Program-made: the position numbers and the translations under genes
Source: an uncultured Muribaculaceae bacterium
GTDB taxonomy: Bacteria; Bacteroidota; Bacteroidia; Bacteroidales; Muribaculaceae
DNA: 27,350 nucleotides
NCBI GenBank assembly: GCA_910584185.1
Contig: CAJTYC010000027.1
Location: 1-27,350 of the forward strand
Reading direction: 5' to 3'
The notes under the pieces: generated by a model
What the model was told of the DNA's origin: nothing
Databases searched by the model: none
What the model saw: the letters and a program-made list of their open reading frames with translations, nothing else
Part shown: positions 1-7,310 of the stretch, in pieces
Layout of the letters: every line of letters starts with the position of its first letter
Numbering within the stretch: position 1 is the stretch's first letter

Positions 1-1580
1 TAGCTGAGGCCGTCGCACTTGATATCCATCTGAGTGGCGGTGATACCCTTGGTTGTACCGGTCACCTTGAAGTCCATATCACCGAGGTGGTCCTCATCAC
101 CGAGAATATCGGAGAGGATAGCATATTTCACATTACCCTTGTCGGAGATAAGACCCATTGCAACACCGGCCACCGGACGCTTCATCTTCACACCTGCGTC
201 GAGCAGCGACAATGTGCCACCGCACACCGTAGCCATCGACGACGAACCGTTAGATTCGAGAATGTCGGAGACAATGCGGCAAGTGTAGGGGAAATCATCG
301 GGGAACATGCGCTTCAATGCGCGGTGAGCCAGATTGCCGTGACCGATCTCGCGGCGGCCTACGCCACGCTGCGGACGAGCCTCGCCGGTAGAGAAGGGAG
401 GGAAGTTATAGTGAAGCAGGAAACGCTCCTTGCTCTGGTTGAGCACATCGTCCACAATCTTCTCATCGAGAGTGGTGCCGAGAGTGGTGGTGACGAGCGC
501 CTGTGTTTCGCCGCGGGTGAAGACAGCTGCTCCGTGAGGACCCGGCAGATAGTCCACCTCGCACCATATGGGGCGGATCTCGGTGGTCTTGCGGCCGTCG
601 AGACGGATGCCCTCATCGAGTACGCAGCGGCGCATAGCCTCTTTCTCCACATCGTGATAGTAGCGCTTCACCATCGCGATGCGCTGGTCAGCATTGTATC
701 GCTCAAGCTGCTCCTCGGTCATCTCCGGAAGCTGCTCAATATATTCGTCGCAGATATTGCCAAACTGCTCATTGCGCCAATGCTTGTCGGCAGCGCCTGT
801 GCGTGCTATGGCATATGCCTTGTCGTAGCACTTGTCATGTACGTCCTGACGAAGTGCGTCGTCGTTGATTTCATGGCAGTATACGCGTTTCTCCTCATGG
901 CCTGACTCCTTCATCAGTTCGAGCTGAGCCACGCAGTGCTTCTTGATCTCGTCGTGTGCCACCTTGAGGGCTTCGAGGAGCTCTGCTTCCGAAACTTCAT
1001 TCATCTCACCCTCGACCATCATGATGTTATCGTAGGTGGCACCTACCATAAGCTCAATGTCAGCCTTCTCGATTTGCTCGAAGTTGGGGTTGATGACCCA
1101 TTCGCCATCCACACGTGCCACACGCACCTCGGAGATGGGGCCGTTGAAGGGTATGTCGCTGCAAGCCAAGGCTGCCGATGCGGCTATGCCGGCGAGTGCG
1201 TCGGGAGCCTCGTTCTCATCAGCCGAATACATTGTCACGTTGACAAACGTATCTGCATGGTAGTCATCGGGGAAGAGCGGACGCAACACGCGGTCCACAA
1301 GGCGAGAGGTAAGGATCTCATAGTCGCTCGCGCGGCCTTCCCTCTTCAGGAAACCGCCCGGATAACGACCTATTGAGGCATATTTCTCTTTGTATTCTAC
1401 TGTGAGGGGCATGAAGTCTACTCCCTCGCCGGCCTCGCGGGCCGAGCATACGGTGGCAAGAAGCATGGTGTTGCCCATGCGCACCTCTACCGCTCCATCG
1501 GCCTGCTTCGCCAGTTTGCCGGTCTCGATGGTGATCTCACGGCCATCGGGCAGAGCGATGGTTTTCTTGATTGGATTCAT
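1..1580 (-). CDS. pnp: polyribonucleotide nucleotidyltransferase (PNPase), C-terminus cut by window edge
   Basis: Phosphorolytic 3'-5' exoribonuclease of mRNA decay. Translating the minus strand from the ATG at 1580-1578 gives 526 open codons running off the left edge. The protein begins MNPIKKTIALPDGREI. It carries the first RNase PH core with the RNA/phosphate-contact stretch FPGGFLKREGR, a helical linker, and a second RNase PH core with the phosphate-binding GSSSMATVCGG near residue 450, then DAGVKMKRPVAGVAMGLI. The KH and S1 RNA-binding domains expected near residues 560-700 lie outside the window. No Shine-Dalgarno sequence precedes the start, which is usual in Bacteroidetes. The leader contains a GC-rich hairpin at 1627-1653. 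Large open frames on the opposite strand are shadows of this gene. Identification is very secure. Confidence 0.97.
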   Translation of the reverse strand, partial: MNPIKKTIALPDGREITIETGKLAKQADGAVEVRMGNTMLLATVCSAREAGEGVDFMPLTVEYKEKYASIGRYPGGFLKREGRASDYEILTSRLVDRVLRPLFPDDYHADTFVNVTMYSADENEAPDALAGIAASAALACSDIPFNGPISEVRVARVDGEWVINPNFEQIEKADIELMVGATYDNIMMVEGEMNEVSEAELLEALKVAHDEIKKHCVAQLELMKESGHEEKRVYCHEINDDALRQDVHDKCYDKAYAIARTGAADKHWRNEQFGNICDEYIEQLPEMTEEQLERYNADQRIAMVKRYYHDVEKEAMRRCVLDEGIRLDGRKTTEIRPIWCEVDYLPGPHGAAVFTRGETQALVTTTLGTTLDEKIVDDVLNQSKERFLLHYNFPPFSTGEARPQRGVGRREIGHGNLAHRALKRMFPDDFPYTCRIVSDILESNGSSSMATVCGGTLSLLDAGVKMKRPVAGVAMGLISDKGNVKYAILSDILGDEDHLGDMDFKVTGTTKGITATQMDIKCDGLS

Positions 1581-1626
1581 TTTTAATTCTTTATTGTTTT
1601 TCGTCGTATACTGCTTCAGATGCACC

Positions 1627-1653
1627 GCCCCGGCCTGATTGCCTTGACGGGGC
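1627..1653 (-). promoter_or_regulatory. GC-rich hairpin in the pnp leader
   Basis: GCCCCG at 1627-1632 pairs with CGGGGC at 1648-1653 around a 15-nt loop, about 45 nt upstream of the pnp start and downstream of its candidate -7 box. In E. coli, pnp is autoregulated through a leader hairpin cut by RNase III. A similar role here is analogy only. Confidence 0.35.
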
Positions 1654-1672
1654 ATCCTTCCTAATATTCCCA

Positions 1673-1680
1673 CAAATTTA
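1673..1680 (-). promoter_or_regulatory. candidate -7 box of the pnp promoter
   Basis: On the minus strand this reads TAAATTTG, an exact match to the Bacteroidetes -7 consensus TAnnTTTG. No convincing -33 TTTG lies 19-21 bp upstream. The predicted leader is about 85 nt and contains the hairpin at 1627-1653. Confidence 0.4.
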
Positions 1681-1723
1681 CAAATTTTATTCCAATCTGA
1701 GCATATATTTTGTGAATATTTGC

Positions 1724-1731
1724 TAATTTTG
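1724..1731 (+). promoter_or_regulatory. candidate -7 box for the thioredoxin-like lipoprotein gene
   Basis: TAATTTTG matches TAnnTTTG 17 bp before the ATG at 1749. The -33 position has no TTTG; the nearest (1709-1712) is only 11 bp away. Transcription from here would give a very short leader. Confidence 0.3.
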
Positions 1732-1748
1732 TAAAAATTTCAACTATC

Positions 1749-2831
1749 ATGAACGCAAAATTAACCAATATAGCGGCGATTTTCGCTCTCGCTGGCCTCC
1801 TTTTCTCTTGCTCGGGCGACCCTAACTTCAAAGTGGAGGGTGAAGTGGAGGGTGCCGACAATGTGTCGCTGGTGCTCGAGAAGTCCGATTTCCAGGGCTT
1901 CTGGGTTCCTGTAGACTCAACCCGTACAAGCGCCTCAGGAAGTTTCTCGATCAAGGCCCCGTCGCCTGTATCGCCCGAAATTTACCGCCTCTCTATGGGC
2001 GACCGTTTCATATATTTTCCGGTCGACTCCATTGAGACTGTGTCGCTCACCACTTCGTCTAAGAATTTTGGCTCGGAGTTCTCGCTGTCGGGAAGCGAAA
2101 ATGCCACTCGCCTTGCCGCTTTCGAAAAGGACTTGTTGGCTCTCAACGCCACTGACTCTGCTGCCTTGGCTCAGTTTAAGCGCAATGTATACAGTAAGTA
2201 TATTAAGGATGCGAAGGGCTCGATAGTGAGCTATTATGTGCTCACCAAGATTGTAGGTGACAAACCCCTTTACGACCCTGCTGACCGTCAGGATGCGAAG
2301 TATTATGCCGCCGTGGCCACTCAGTTTGACCAGTTCCGCCCGGACGACCCGCATGGCCGCATGGTCAAGCAGGTGTCATTGCAGGTCATGAAAGCACGCA
2401 ACAAGGCCGAGGGTAAGCGCACTGTGGTCGAGGCTCCCGAAGTCAAAGTACTCGACATTGAATTGCCCGATGAGACGGGCAAGAATGTTAAGCTCTCCGA
2501 CATGGTGGGCAAAGGTAAGAAGGTGGCTGTGATTTTCTCGATGATGACCGACGAGAAGTCGCATATCTTCAACCGAGAACTTGCCCGCATATATAATGAT
2601 AAGGCCGGCACGGTGCAGTTCTACCAGGTGTCGTTCGACCCCGGCCAGTACGAATGGCGTGAGGCTGCGAAGAATCTACCGTGGATTACGGTGCTCGACC
2701 CTGCCGGCAACGCCTCGACTGCAATAACCGACTATAACCTCTATGCCCTGCCGGCGGTGTTCATATACAGTGCCGAGGGTGAGCTGATCGACCGCGCCGA
2801 GTCGATTGAGGACTTAAGGAAGAAGTTGTGA
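1749..2831 (+). CDS. DUF4369/thioredoxin-fold (AhpC/TSA-like) lipoprotein without a CXXC motif
   Basis: A 360-residue predicted lipoprotein. The signal peptide ends in a lipobox with Cys21 (LLFSC). Residues about 28-120 resemble the DUF4369 N-terminal domain that precedes thioredoxin-like domains in Bacteroidetes (GEVEGADNVSLVLEKSDFQG). A helical linker follows. Residues about 235-360 look like a TlpA/AhpC-type thioredoxin fold: LPDETGKNVKLSDMVGKGKK, then a strand AVIFS, the cis-proline loop LPAVF and a final strand. Where family members carry WCxPC, this protein reads MMTDEKSH and has no cysteine, so it cannot be a normal disulfide oxidoreductase. The gene overlaps the next start by one base (TGATG), so the two are probably translationally coupled. 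Family call by motif; function unknown. Confidence 0.8.
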   Translation: MNAKLTNIAAIFALAGLLFSCSGDPNFKVEGEVEGADNVSLVLEKSDFQGFWVPVDSTRTSASGSFSIKAPSPVSPEIYRLSMGDRFIYFPVDSIETVSLTTSSKNFGSEFSLSGSENATRLAAFEKDLLALNATDSAALAQFKRNVYSKYIKDAKGSIVSYYVLTKIVGDKPLYDPADRQDAKYYAAVATQFDQFRPDDPHGRMVKQVSLQVMKARNKAEGKRTVVEAPEVKVLDIELPDETGKNVKLSDMVGKGKKVAVIFSMMTDEKSHIFNRELARIYNDKAGTVQFYQVSFDPGQYEWREAAKNLPWITVLDPAGNASTAITDYNLYALPAVFIYSAEGELIDRAESIEDLRKKL

Positions 2832-3169
2832 TGGCAGATTGGAAAGATATGTTAGGGCAGCTCCGTGATGAGCTGCCCGAGGGTGATGATAAGGAAGCAC
2901 CCGGCACCGGCGACGGCAAGGCAGAAGCCAAAGCCGTGCAACAAGGTGCACTGCGTGTCCTGGTCGACAAGAAAGGCCGCAAGGGCAAAGTGGCCACAAT
3001 AATAGAGGGCTTCACGCTCCCCGACGAGGAAGTGGAGGAACTTGCCGCCAGGCTGAAACGCAAACTCGGCGTAGGAGGCAGCGCAAGGGGAGGGGAAATA
3101 TTAATCCAAGGCGAAGCCGCCGACCGCGTCCGAGACTCCCTCCGCGCCGAAGGCTTCAAAGTGAAATGA
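2831..3169 (+). CDS. SUI1/YciH-family translation initiation factor-like protein
   Basis: A 112-residue protein. The C-terminal two thirds match the eIF1/SUI1 fold of bacterial YciH: LRVLVDKKGRKGKVATIIEG, then the helix EEVEELAARLKRKLGVGGS and the strand-helix EILIQGEAADRVRDSLRAEGF. The conserved GR(K)GK basic loop and the GVGGSA(R) turn are both present. Known family members bind the small ribosomal subunit and affect start-codon fidelity, but the bacterial role is poorly defined. I chose the ATG at 2831, which overlaps the upstream stop as TGATG, rather than the GTG at 2828. It is the second gene of a two-gene unit closed by the hairpin at 3231-3259. Confidence 0.9.
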   Translation: MADWKDMLGQLRDELPEGDDKEAPGTGDGKAEAKAVQQGALRVLVDKKGRKGKVATIIEGFTLPDEEVEELAARLKRKLGVGGSARGGEILIQGEAADRVRDSLRAEGFKVK

Positions 3170-3230
3170 TATAGATAAGGCCTCCGTCTCGCGATAAAGG
3201 CGGTTCAGGGTCTCAGTTATGATAGAATAG

Positions 3231-3259
3231 GGCTGCACACTGGTGCAGCCTTTTGTTTT
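3231..3259 (+). terminator. Rho-independent terminator after the SUI1-like gene
   Basis: A perfect 8-bp stem (GGCTGCAC at 3231-3238 and GTGCAGCC at 3243-3250) with a 4-nt loop is followed by TTTTGTTTT. It lies about 60 bp after the stop codon. Confidence 0.9.
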
Positions 3260-3326
3260 GTGAATGCAGCAGTTGTTAATTTGAAACGTCAAATATGTTA
3301 ATAAATGTAAATTGTTAAGAAATATG

Positions 3327-3358
3327 CTTGTTTTTCTGATTTTGAGAGTCTATTTTTG
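3327..3358 (+). promoter_or_regulatory. candidate promoter of the fibre locus
   Basis: CTTG at 3327-3330 (3/4 match to TTTG) is separated by 20 bp from TATTTTTG at 3351-3358, an exact TAnnTTTG match. The predicted leader is about 130 nt and contains the direct repeats at 3383-3441. The remaining sequence between 3260 and 3498 shows no gene. Confidence 0.45.
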
Positions 3359-3382
3359 TTTTTGAGCTTTCTGCCGGCATCA

Positions 3383-3441
3383 TGCTTGATATTCAGTTGT
3401 CACCTTGCTTGATTTTCGGTTGTTAGGATCACCTTGCTTCA
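3383..3441 (+). repeat. imperfect 23-bp-period direct repeats ahead of the fibre locus
   Basis: TGCTTGATATTCAGTTGT (3383-3400) recurs as TGCTTGATTTTCGGTTGT (3406-3423), 16 of 18 identical with a 23-bp period. CACCTTGCTT occurs at 3401-3410 and again at 3430-3439. They lie between the candidate promoter and the first gene, so they could be regulator sites or leader RNA structure. Confidence 0.6.
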
Positions 3442-3498
3442 TAATGCTTAATCACCATAAAAACTCACAATTGATTGAAATCACGACTTGCTTTACCG

Positions 3499-4131
3499 AT
3501 GCGAAAGGTTTTTAGGGCTTTCGCTGTCTTGTTGCTTTTGCTGACGGCTTTGCCCTCGGCAGCTGTGCATCCACCGCGTCCCGGCGTCATGCCTCCCTCT
3601 TTCACTTTGAAGACTAATGCTGTGGCTTGGGCTATGGCTGTTACCAACATCGAACTTGAGTATCAGTGGCATCCGCGCTGGTCGGTAGTGCTCCCCATGT
3701 CTTATTCGGGCTGGAATTATGGCTCGAGCCATACGAAGTTTTGCATCAGTTCTTTCGCGCCCGAAATCAGGTATTGGATTAACCTGTCGGACCGGGACAC
3801 TTATTTCTGGTGGTATGTGGGTGCGCATATGGGTTTAAAGTGGTATAATTTTGCTCTCGGCAAGAGCCATGACCGTTATCAGGACCATGACGGTGACTCT
3901 CCGGCCCTCGGCGGAGGACTCGACTTCGGGTTCCGTATGCCGATGCGCAAAGGCTCGCCGTGGGGCGTCGAGGTGGGTGTCGGCGCCGGCATTTATCATA
4001 CCTATTCCGACATTTGGCAGAACGGCGGCTGCGGTGAGTTGCTCCGCACTCAGAAGAAGTGGCGTTTCGGACTCGACTATGTGGGTGTGTCGGTGACTTA
4101 CTCTATCAAGACAGAAAGGAGGGGCAAATGA
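3499..4131 (+). CDS. DUF3575-family exported protein of a fimbrial locus
   Basis: A 210-residue protein. I chose the ATG at 3499 over an in-frame TTG at 3475 because it begins directly with a signal peptide (MRKVFRAFAVLLLLLTALPS). The mature part is aromatic-rich and beta-rich: FTLKTNAVAWAMAVTNIELE, then EIRYWINL, WWYVGAHMGL, ALGGGLDFGF and LDYVGVSVTYSI. This is the alternating-strand pattern of DUF3575 proteins, which often sit in Bacteroidales fimbrial clusters and look like small outer-membrane barrels. The stop overlaps the next start (ATGA), so it is translationally coupled to the Mfa2-like anchor gene. The exact function is unknown; an outer-membrane role in fibre assembly or anchoring is inferred from the neighbours. 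Confidence 0.8.
   Translation: MRKVFRAFAVLLLLLTALPSAAVHPPRPGVMPPSFTLKTNAVAWAMAVTNIELEYQWHPRWSVVLPMSYSGWNYGSSHTKFCISSFAPEIRYWINLSDRDTYFWWYVGAHMGLKWYNFALGKSHDRYQDHDGDSPALGGGLDFGFRMPMRKGSPWGVEVGVGAGIYHTYSDIWQNGGCGELLRTQKKWRFGLDYVGVSVTYSIKTERRGK
4117..4122 (+). promoter_or_regulatory. strong Shine-Dalgarno that fixes the anchor-gene start
   Basis: AGGAGG lies 5 nt before the ATG at 4128, inside the end of the DUF3575 gene. Classical RBSs are rare in this window. This one supports the start at 4128 over a longer frame starting at 4059. Confidence 0.8.
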
Positions 4132-5168
4132 GATATTCAGGATATATGGGCCGCCTGGCCTCGGCCACTTCTGTTATGGCTTTGGCAGTACTCGCCGGTG
4201 GTTGCGTGCATGAGTTTCCCGATGGTGGAGGGGTTCCCCCTTCGCTCGAGGTGAACCTGTCGTTCGATCTCGGCATGCCGGTGCATGAGATTGTCCCTTA
4301 TCCGCAAGTGCGAGCTGACCAATCTCATCAGAATGTGGAGATGCGTTATAATCTTTGGGCCTGGAATCTCGACAAGGGTGAGGATATAGCGAAGCGCGAG
4401 CCTGAGATGACCTTGCAGTGGACCGGCGACAACCTTACGAATCCTGACTCGAAGATACATATCGACAAGATAAACCCAGGCACGTGGAAGTTCTACGGCT
4501 GGGCAGACCTTGCCGATGCCGCCACCGGCGAGCCGATAGCTTACGACATAGAATCACCCTCGGCCATTAAGCTGATTACCGAGCGCGACGGTTCGTTTGA
4601 GGCTGTGCCTTGGGCCGACGCGTTCCGGGGTGAGGATGGAGTGGCCATTTGCTGTGCCGACAGTGAGCAGCTCAACATAGAGATGACGCGGCCTGTAGGC
4701 GCTTTCGAATTCATATCGACCGACCTCGCGGAGTTTGTGGATGAGCAAACGCGCCGCAACGCGGAGACAAAGTCGCCCGACTCGCCCGACCGTGTGGTGG
4801 ACCTTAACGACTATGTGGTGGGCTATTATATTAACGGCTTCTTCCCTACGGAGTTTGACAATCTCCGCAATGTGCCCGTCGATGCGCGAACCGGGCTGTA
4901 TGCAAGCGGCAAGATAAACCCTATCGACGACGGCACCGGCAACCTCGGTGGCTGCTACGTGCTCGTCAACGGCAAGGAGACAATGGTGTCGGTCACGGTG
5001 CGTGTCTACGACCATGGCGAGGTGATAGCCACCTCGCTGCCGGTGGAAGTGCCGGTGGTGAGAGGCAAGAAAACCCTTATCAAGGGTGAGTTCCTGACAG
5101 CCAACGCCGGCTCCGGTATAGGCATAAGCCCCGGCTTCGACGGCGAGTACAACTACGAGGTGCAGTAA
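4128..5168 (+). CDS. Mfa2/FimB-family fimbrial anchor lipoprotein
   Basis: A 346-residue predicted lipoprotein with signal peptide and lipobox LAGGC (Cys26). The body resembles the Mfa2/FimB family (PF08842), which anchors and limits the length of type V-like pili in the Bacteroidetes outer membrane: RYNLWAWNLDKGEDIA, the LQWTGDNLTNPDSKIHIDKI strand, the INPGTWKFYGWADL motif and a late EMTRPVGAFEFIST strand, typical of the two transthyretin-like domains. A C-terminal part reads YYINGFFPTEFDNLR and TVRVYDHGEVIATSL. The start overlaps the upstream stop by 4 bp behind a strong RBS. Two paralogous fimbrillin-like lipoproteins follow, consistent with anchor and distal subunits encoded together. 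Which subunit forms the shaft is not evident. Confidence 0.85.
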   Translation: MRYSGYMGRLASATSVMALAVLAGGCVHEFPDGGGVPPSLEVNLSFDLGMPVHEIVPYPQVRADQSHQNVEMRYNLWAWNLDKGEDIAKREPEMTLQWTGDNLTNPDSKIHIDKINPGTWKFYGWADLADAATGEPIAYDIESPSAIKLITERDGSFEAVPWADAFRGEDGVAICCADSEQLNIEMTRPVGAFEFISTDLAEFVDEQTRRNAETKSPDSPDRVVDLNDYVVGYYINGFFPTEFDNLRNVPVDARTGLYASGKINPIDDGTGNLGGCYVLVNGKETMVSVTVRVYDHGEVIATSLPVEVPVVRGKKTLIKGEFLTANAGSGIGISPGFDGEYNYEVQ

Positions 5169-5191
5169 AGTAAAATCGCAGAAAGCTCGAA

Positions 5192-5230
5192 AGACCTTAA
5201 GGACCCTAATCCCCCTAAACCCCCCAAAAA
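5192..5230 (+). repeat. C-rich CCCTAA-like tract in the anchor/fibre-subunit gap
   Basis: The gap holds successive runs reading ACCTTAAGGACCCTAAT and then CCCCCTAAACCCCCC. The opposite strand therefore has G-runs of 6, 5, 3 and 2 separated by TTTA, ATTA and TCCTTAA. This could be a degenerate short tandem repeat or a weak G-quadruplex. Confidence 0.55.
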
Positions 5231-5265
5231 CTTTAAAATAATATACTAACTTAAAGACTAAAATT

Positions 5266-7218
5266 ATGAGAAAATCATTTCTATGGTCGATGATTGGCAT
5301 TGCAGCAATAGGCATCACCTCTTGCTCCAATGAAGTGGAGGGTACTCCCTCTTTGCCGGATGGCACTCCGGTGACCGTCTCGTTTACAACCGCACTTCCT
5401 GATGCTTTGGGCACCCGTGCCGTAACCAGCGGCAACGGCTTGAGCTGCAACCAGCTCTATTATGCCGTGTTCGAGTCAGAGTCGGGCAAGCTCGTTGACT
5501 CGGGCACCGATGCCAATGTGTTCGGCAACCAGCTCACCACCACCCACAGCTTCAGCCTTATCACCGGTCGCGAATATGACTTCGTTTTCTTCGCGAGCAA
5601 CTCAGCCGCCGACAATGTGTACAGCATCAGCGCCGACAAGAAGATGGTGATGGTAAACTCGGGCAACCTGAAAGCAAACAACGAGCTTTACGACGCCTTC
5701 TTCAACCAGGAAATCAAGTTGAAAATCACAGGCAACATGAGCCGTAATATCGAGTTGACGCGTCCTTTTGCCCAGCTAAACATCGGCACAACGCAAGCCG
5801 ATCTGACAGCGTCGGCAGCAGCGGGGTTCACCCTGGCGCAGACTCAGGTGCAAGTGCCCATCTACGCTGGTTTCTCTCTGATGGATGGCTCTGTGATCGG
5901 CGAGGCGCAGACAAAGACCTTCGCCCTCGCTGATATCAGCTCTATCGACGGTGATTTCCCCGTGGCCGGATACGATTATATCGGCCTCAACTATCTGCTC
6001 GTTGACCAGAAGGAACTCATCACAGTCAACTTCAAGGCTGCCACTGCCGGTGGTGCCGACTCTCAGGAGTTTACCTATGCCAATGTGCCGGTGCAGCGTA
6101 ATTACCGCACCAACATCTACGGCAACCTGCTCACATCGAACGTTGATTACACCATCGAGATACATCCCGTGTTTGGAGGTGAATATAACGTCACCGCTTG
6201 GGATGGCTCATCGCTCGAAAAAGTGACCCCGGTCACCGAGACCATCGATGGCGTAGAGACCCCTGTATACCATGTTGCCAACGGTGCGCAGCTCGCTTAC
6301 ATGGCTCAGACAGAGGGCCTCAACAAGTCGCACATCGTACTTGATGCCGACATTGACCTCGGTGGCAATGACTGGACTCCGCTCGGTGGTGCCAACCGCA
6401 AAGGCACAGCCATGTTTGAAGGTACTTTCGATGGCAGGGGCAATGTGATTTCCAACTTCAAGTCTAAAGAGACTGAAGATAATATGTGCGCCGCTCTTAT
6501 CGGTGCAGCCAAGAATGCCACAATCAAGAATGTAAATGTGAAGAATGCGACGGTGTCAGGTTATGACACTGCGGCCGGTTTGGTCGGTTACGTAGGTGAC
6601 AATACCTCCGTTACAGATTGCGATGTCCACGTCTCATTGACTACAATCTACGAGAAACCGGCCTCCGGAAAAGATATAGGACAGGCTTTCGGTGGAGTTA
6701 CCGGTCGCGTATATGGGAAGAATGTCACAATCTCGGGTTGCACCACCTCCGGCACCATAGTTGCGAATTCCGGTGTGAACGCCGGGTCAAAAATCGGTGG
6801 GATAGTCGGTATTCTCGGCACGAATACAGGTAGCGACCCCTCAAATATCGCCATAGAGAATTGCACAAATGGTATCGCCATTTACGGCACAAGCGATTAT
6901 GGGATGGGCGGCATATTGGGTATGTCACCAAGAAACATCGTGGTCACGATAAGCGGATGTGTCAACAATGGCAACATCAACAATCTCTATCCCGGCTCAT
7001 CTGCTCCGGCAGCAGGCAACTTCACAGGATGTGCAGGCGGAATTGTTGGCTATATGCAAACGGTGACTGACCTTACGTTTAAGGACAATACCAATAACGG
7101 AGATATAACCACCAATGGCGGTCCTGCCGGAGCTTTCGAGGGCAGGTTCATAAATTGTGTGTTTGTAGAGGGGGGCAACACCGGCAACACCAACACCGGC
7201 AAAATCAACGGCAAGTAA
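5266..7218 (+). CDS. fimbrillin-like lipoprotein with C-terminal GLUG repeats (fibre or tip subunit 1)
   Basis: A 650-residue predicted lipoprotein with lipobox GITSC (Cys20). The N-terminal half (about 35-310) resembles the fimbrillin-like DUF6562 group: LTRPFAQLNIGT near residue 165 and VPVQRNYRTNIYGNLLTS near residue 275. The second half is a Gly/Asn-rich repeat region of the GLUG type, beginning LDADIDLGGNDWTPLGG and FEGTFDGRGNVISNF. It continues with GLVGYVGD, IGGIVGILG, MGGILGMS and AGGIVGYM turns, and predicts a beta-solenoid. GTRA places Arg51 where type V pilins are cut after an Arg during assembly; use of that site here is inference. It is paralogous to the next gene. Likely a surface fibre or adhesive tip protein. 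Confidence 0.8.
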   Translation: MRKSFLWSMIGIAAIGITSCSNEVEGTPSLPDGTPVTVSFTTALPDALGTRAVTSGNGLSCNQLYYAVFESESGKLVDSGTDANVFGNQLTTTHSFSLITGREYDFVFFASNSAADNVYSISADKKMVMVNSGNLKANNELYDAFFNQEIKLKITGNMSRNIELTRPFAQLNIGTTQADLTASAAAGFTLAQTQVQVPIYAGFSLMDGSVIGEAQTKTFALADISSIDGDFPVAGYDYIGLNYLLVDQKELITVNFKAATAGGADSQEFTYANVPVQRNYRTNIYGNLLTSNVDYTIEIHPVFGGEYNVTAWDGSSLEKVTPVTETIDGVETPVYHVANGAQLAYMAQTEGLNKSHIVLDADIDLGGNDWTPLGGANRKGTAMFEGTFDGRGNVISNFKSKETEDNMCAALIGAAKNATIKNVNVKNATVSGYDTAAGLVGYVGDNTSVTDCDVHVSLTTIYEKPASGKDIGQAFGGVTGRVYGKNVTISGCTTSGTIVANSGVNAGSKIGGIVGILGTNTGSDPSNIAIENCTNGIAIYGTSDYGMGGILGMSPRNIVVTISGCVNNGNINNLYPGSSAPAAGNFTGCAGGIVGYMQTVTDLTFKDNTNNGDITTNGGPAGAFEGRFINCVFVEGGNTGNTNTGKINGK

Positions 7219-7251
7219 TCATAACTCATTCAAAAAGTAACATCACAAAAT

Positions 7252-7279
7252 CCCCACGCCGGTTTGCGCCGGCATGGGG
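7252..7279 (+). promoter_or_regulatory. intercistronic hairpin between the two paralogous fibre genes
   Basis: Arms at 7252-7262 and 7269-7279 (CCCCACGCCGG with CCGGCATGGGG) pair over 11 positions with one C-A mismatch and a 6-nt loop. No T-run follows on the plus strand, so it is not a typical terminator. It could stabilise the upstream mRNA end or allow partial read-through to set subunit ratio. Confidence 0.6.
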
Positions 7280-7310
7280 AGCAAATCAATAAACCATAAA
7301 ATCAACATTC

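Noticed and set aside
87..905. 272-codon plus-strand open frame at the left edge
   Set aside because: It is antisense to pnp, whose translation is unmistakable; the frame has no recognisable domain.
4554..5450. 298-codon minus-strand frame across the Mfa2-like gene
   Set aside because: Shadow of the well-supported anchor gene and the next gene's start; low-complexity, His/Val-rich translation.
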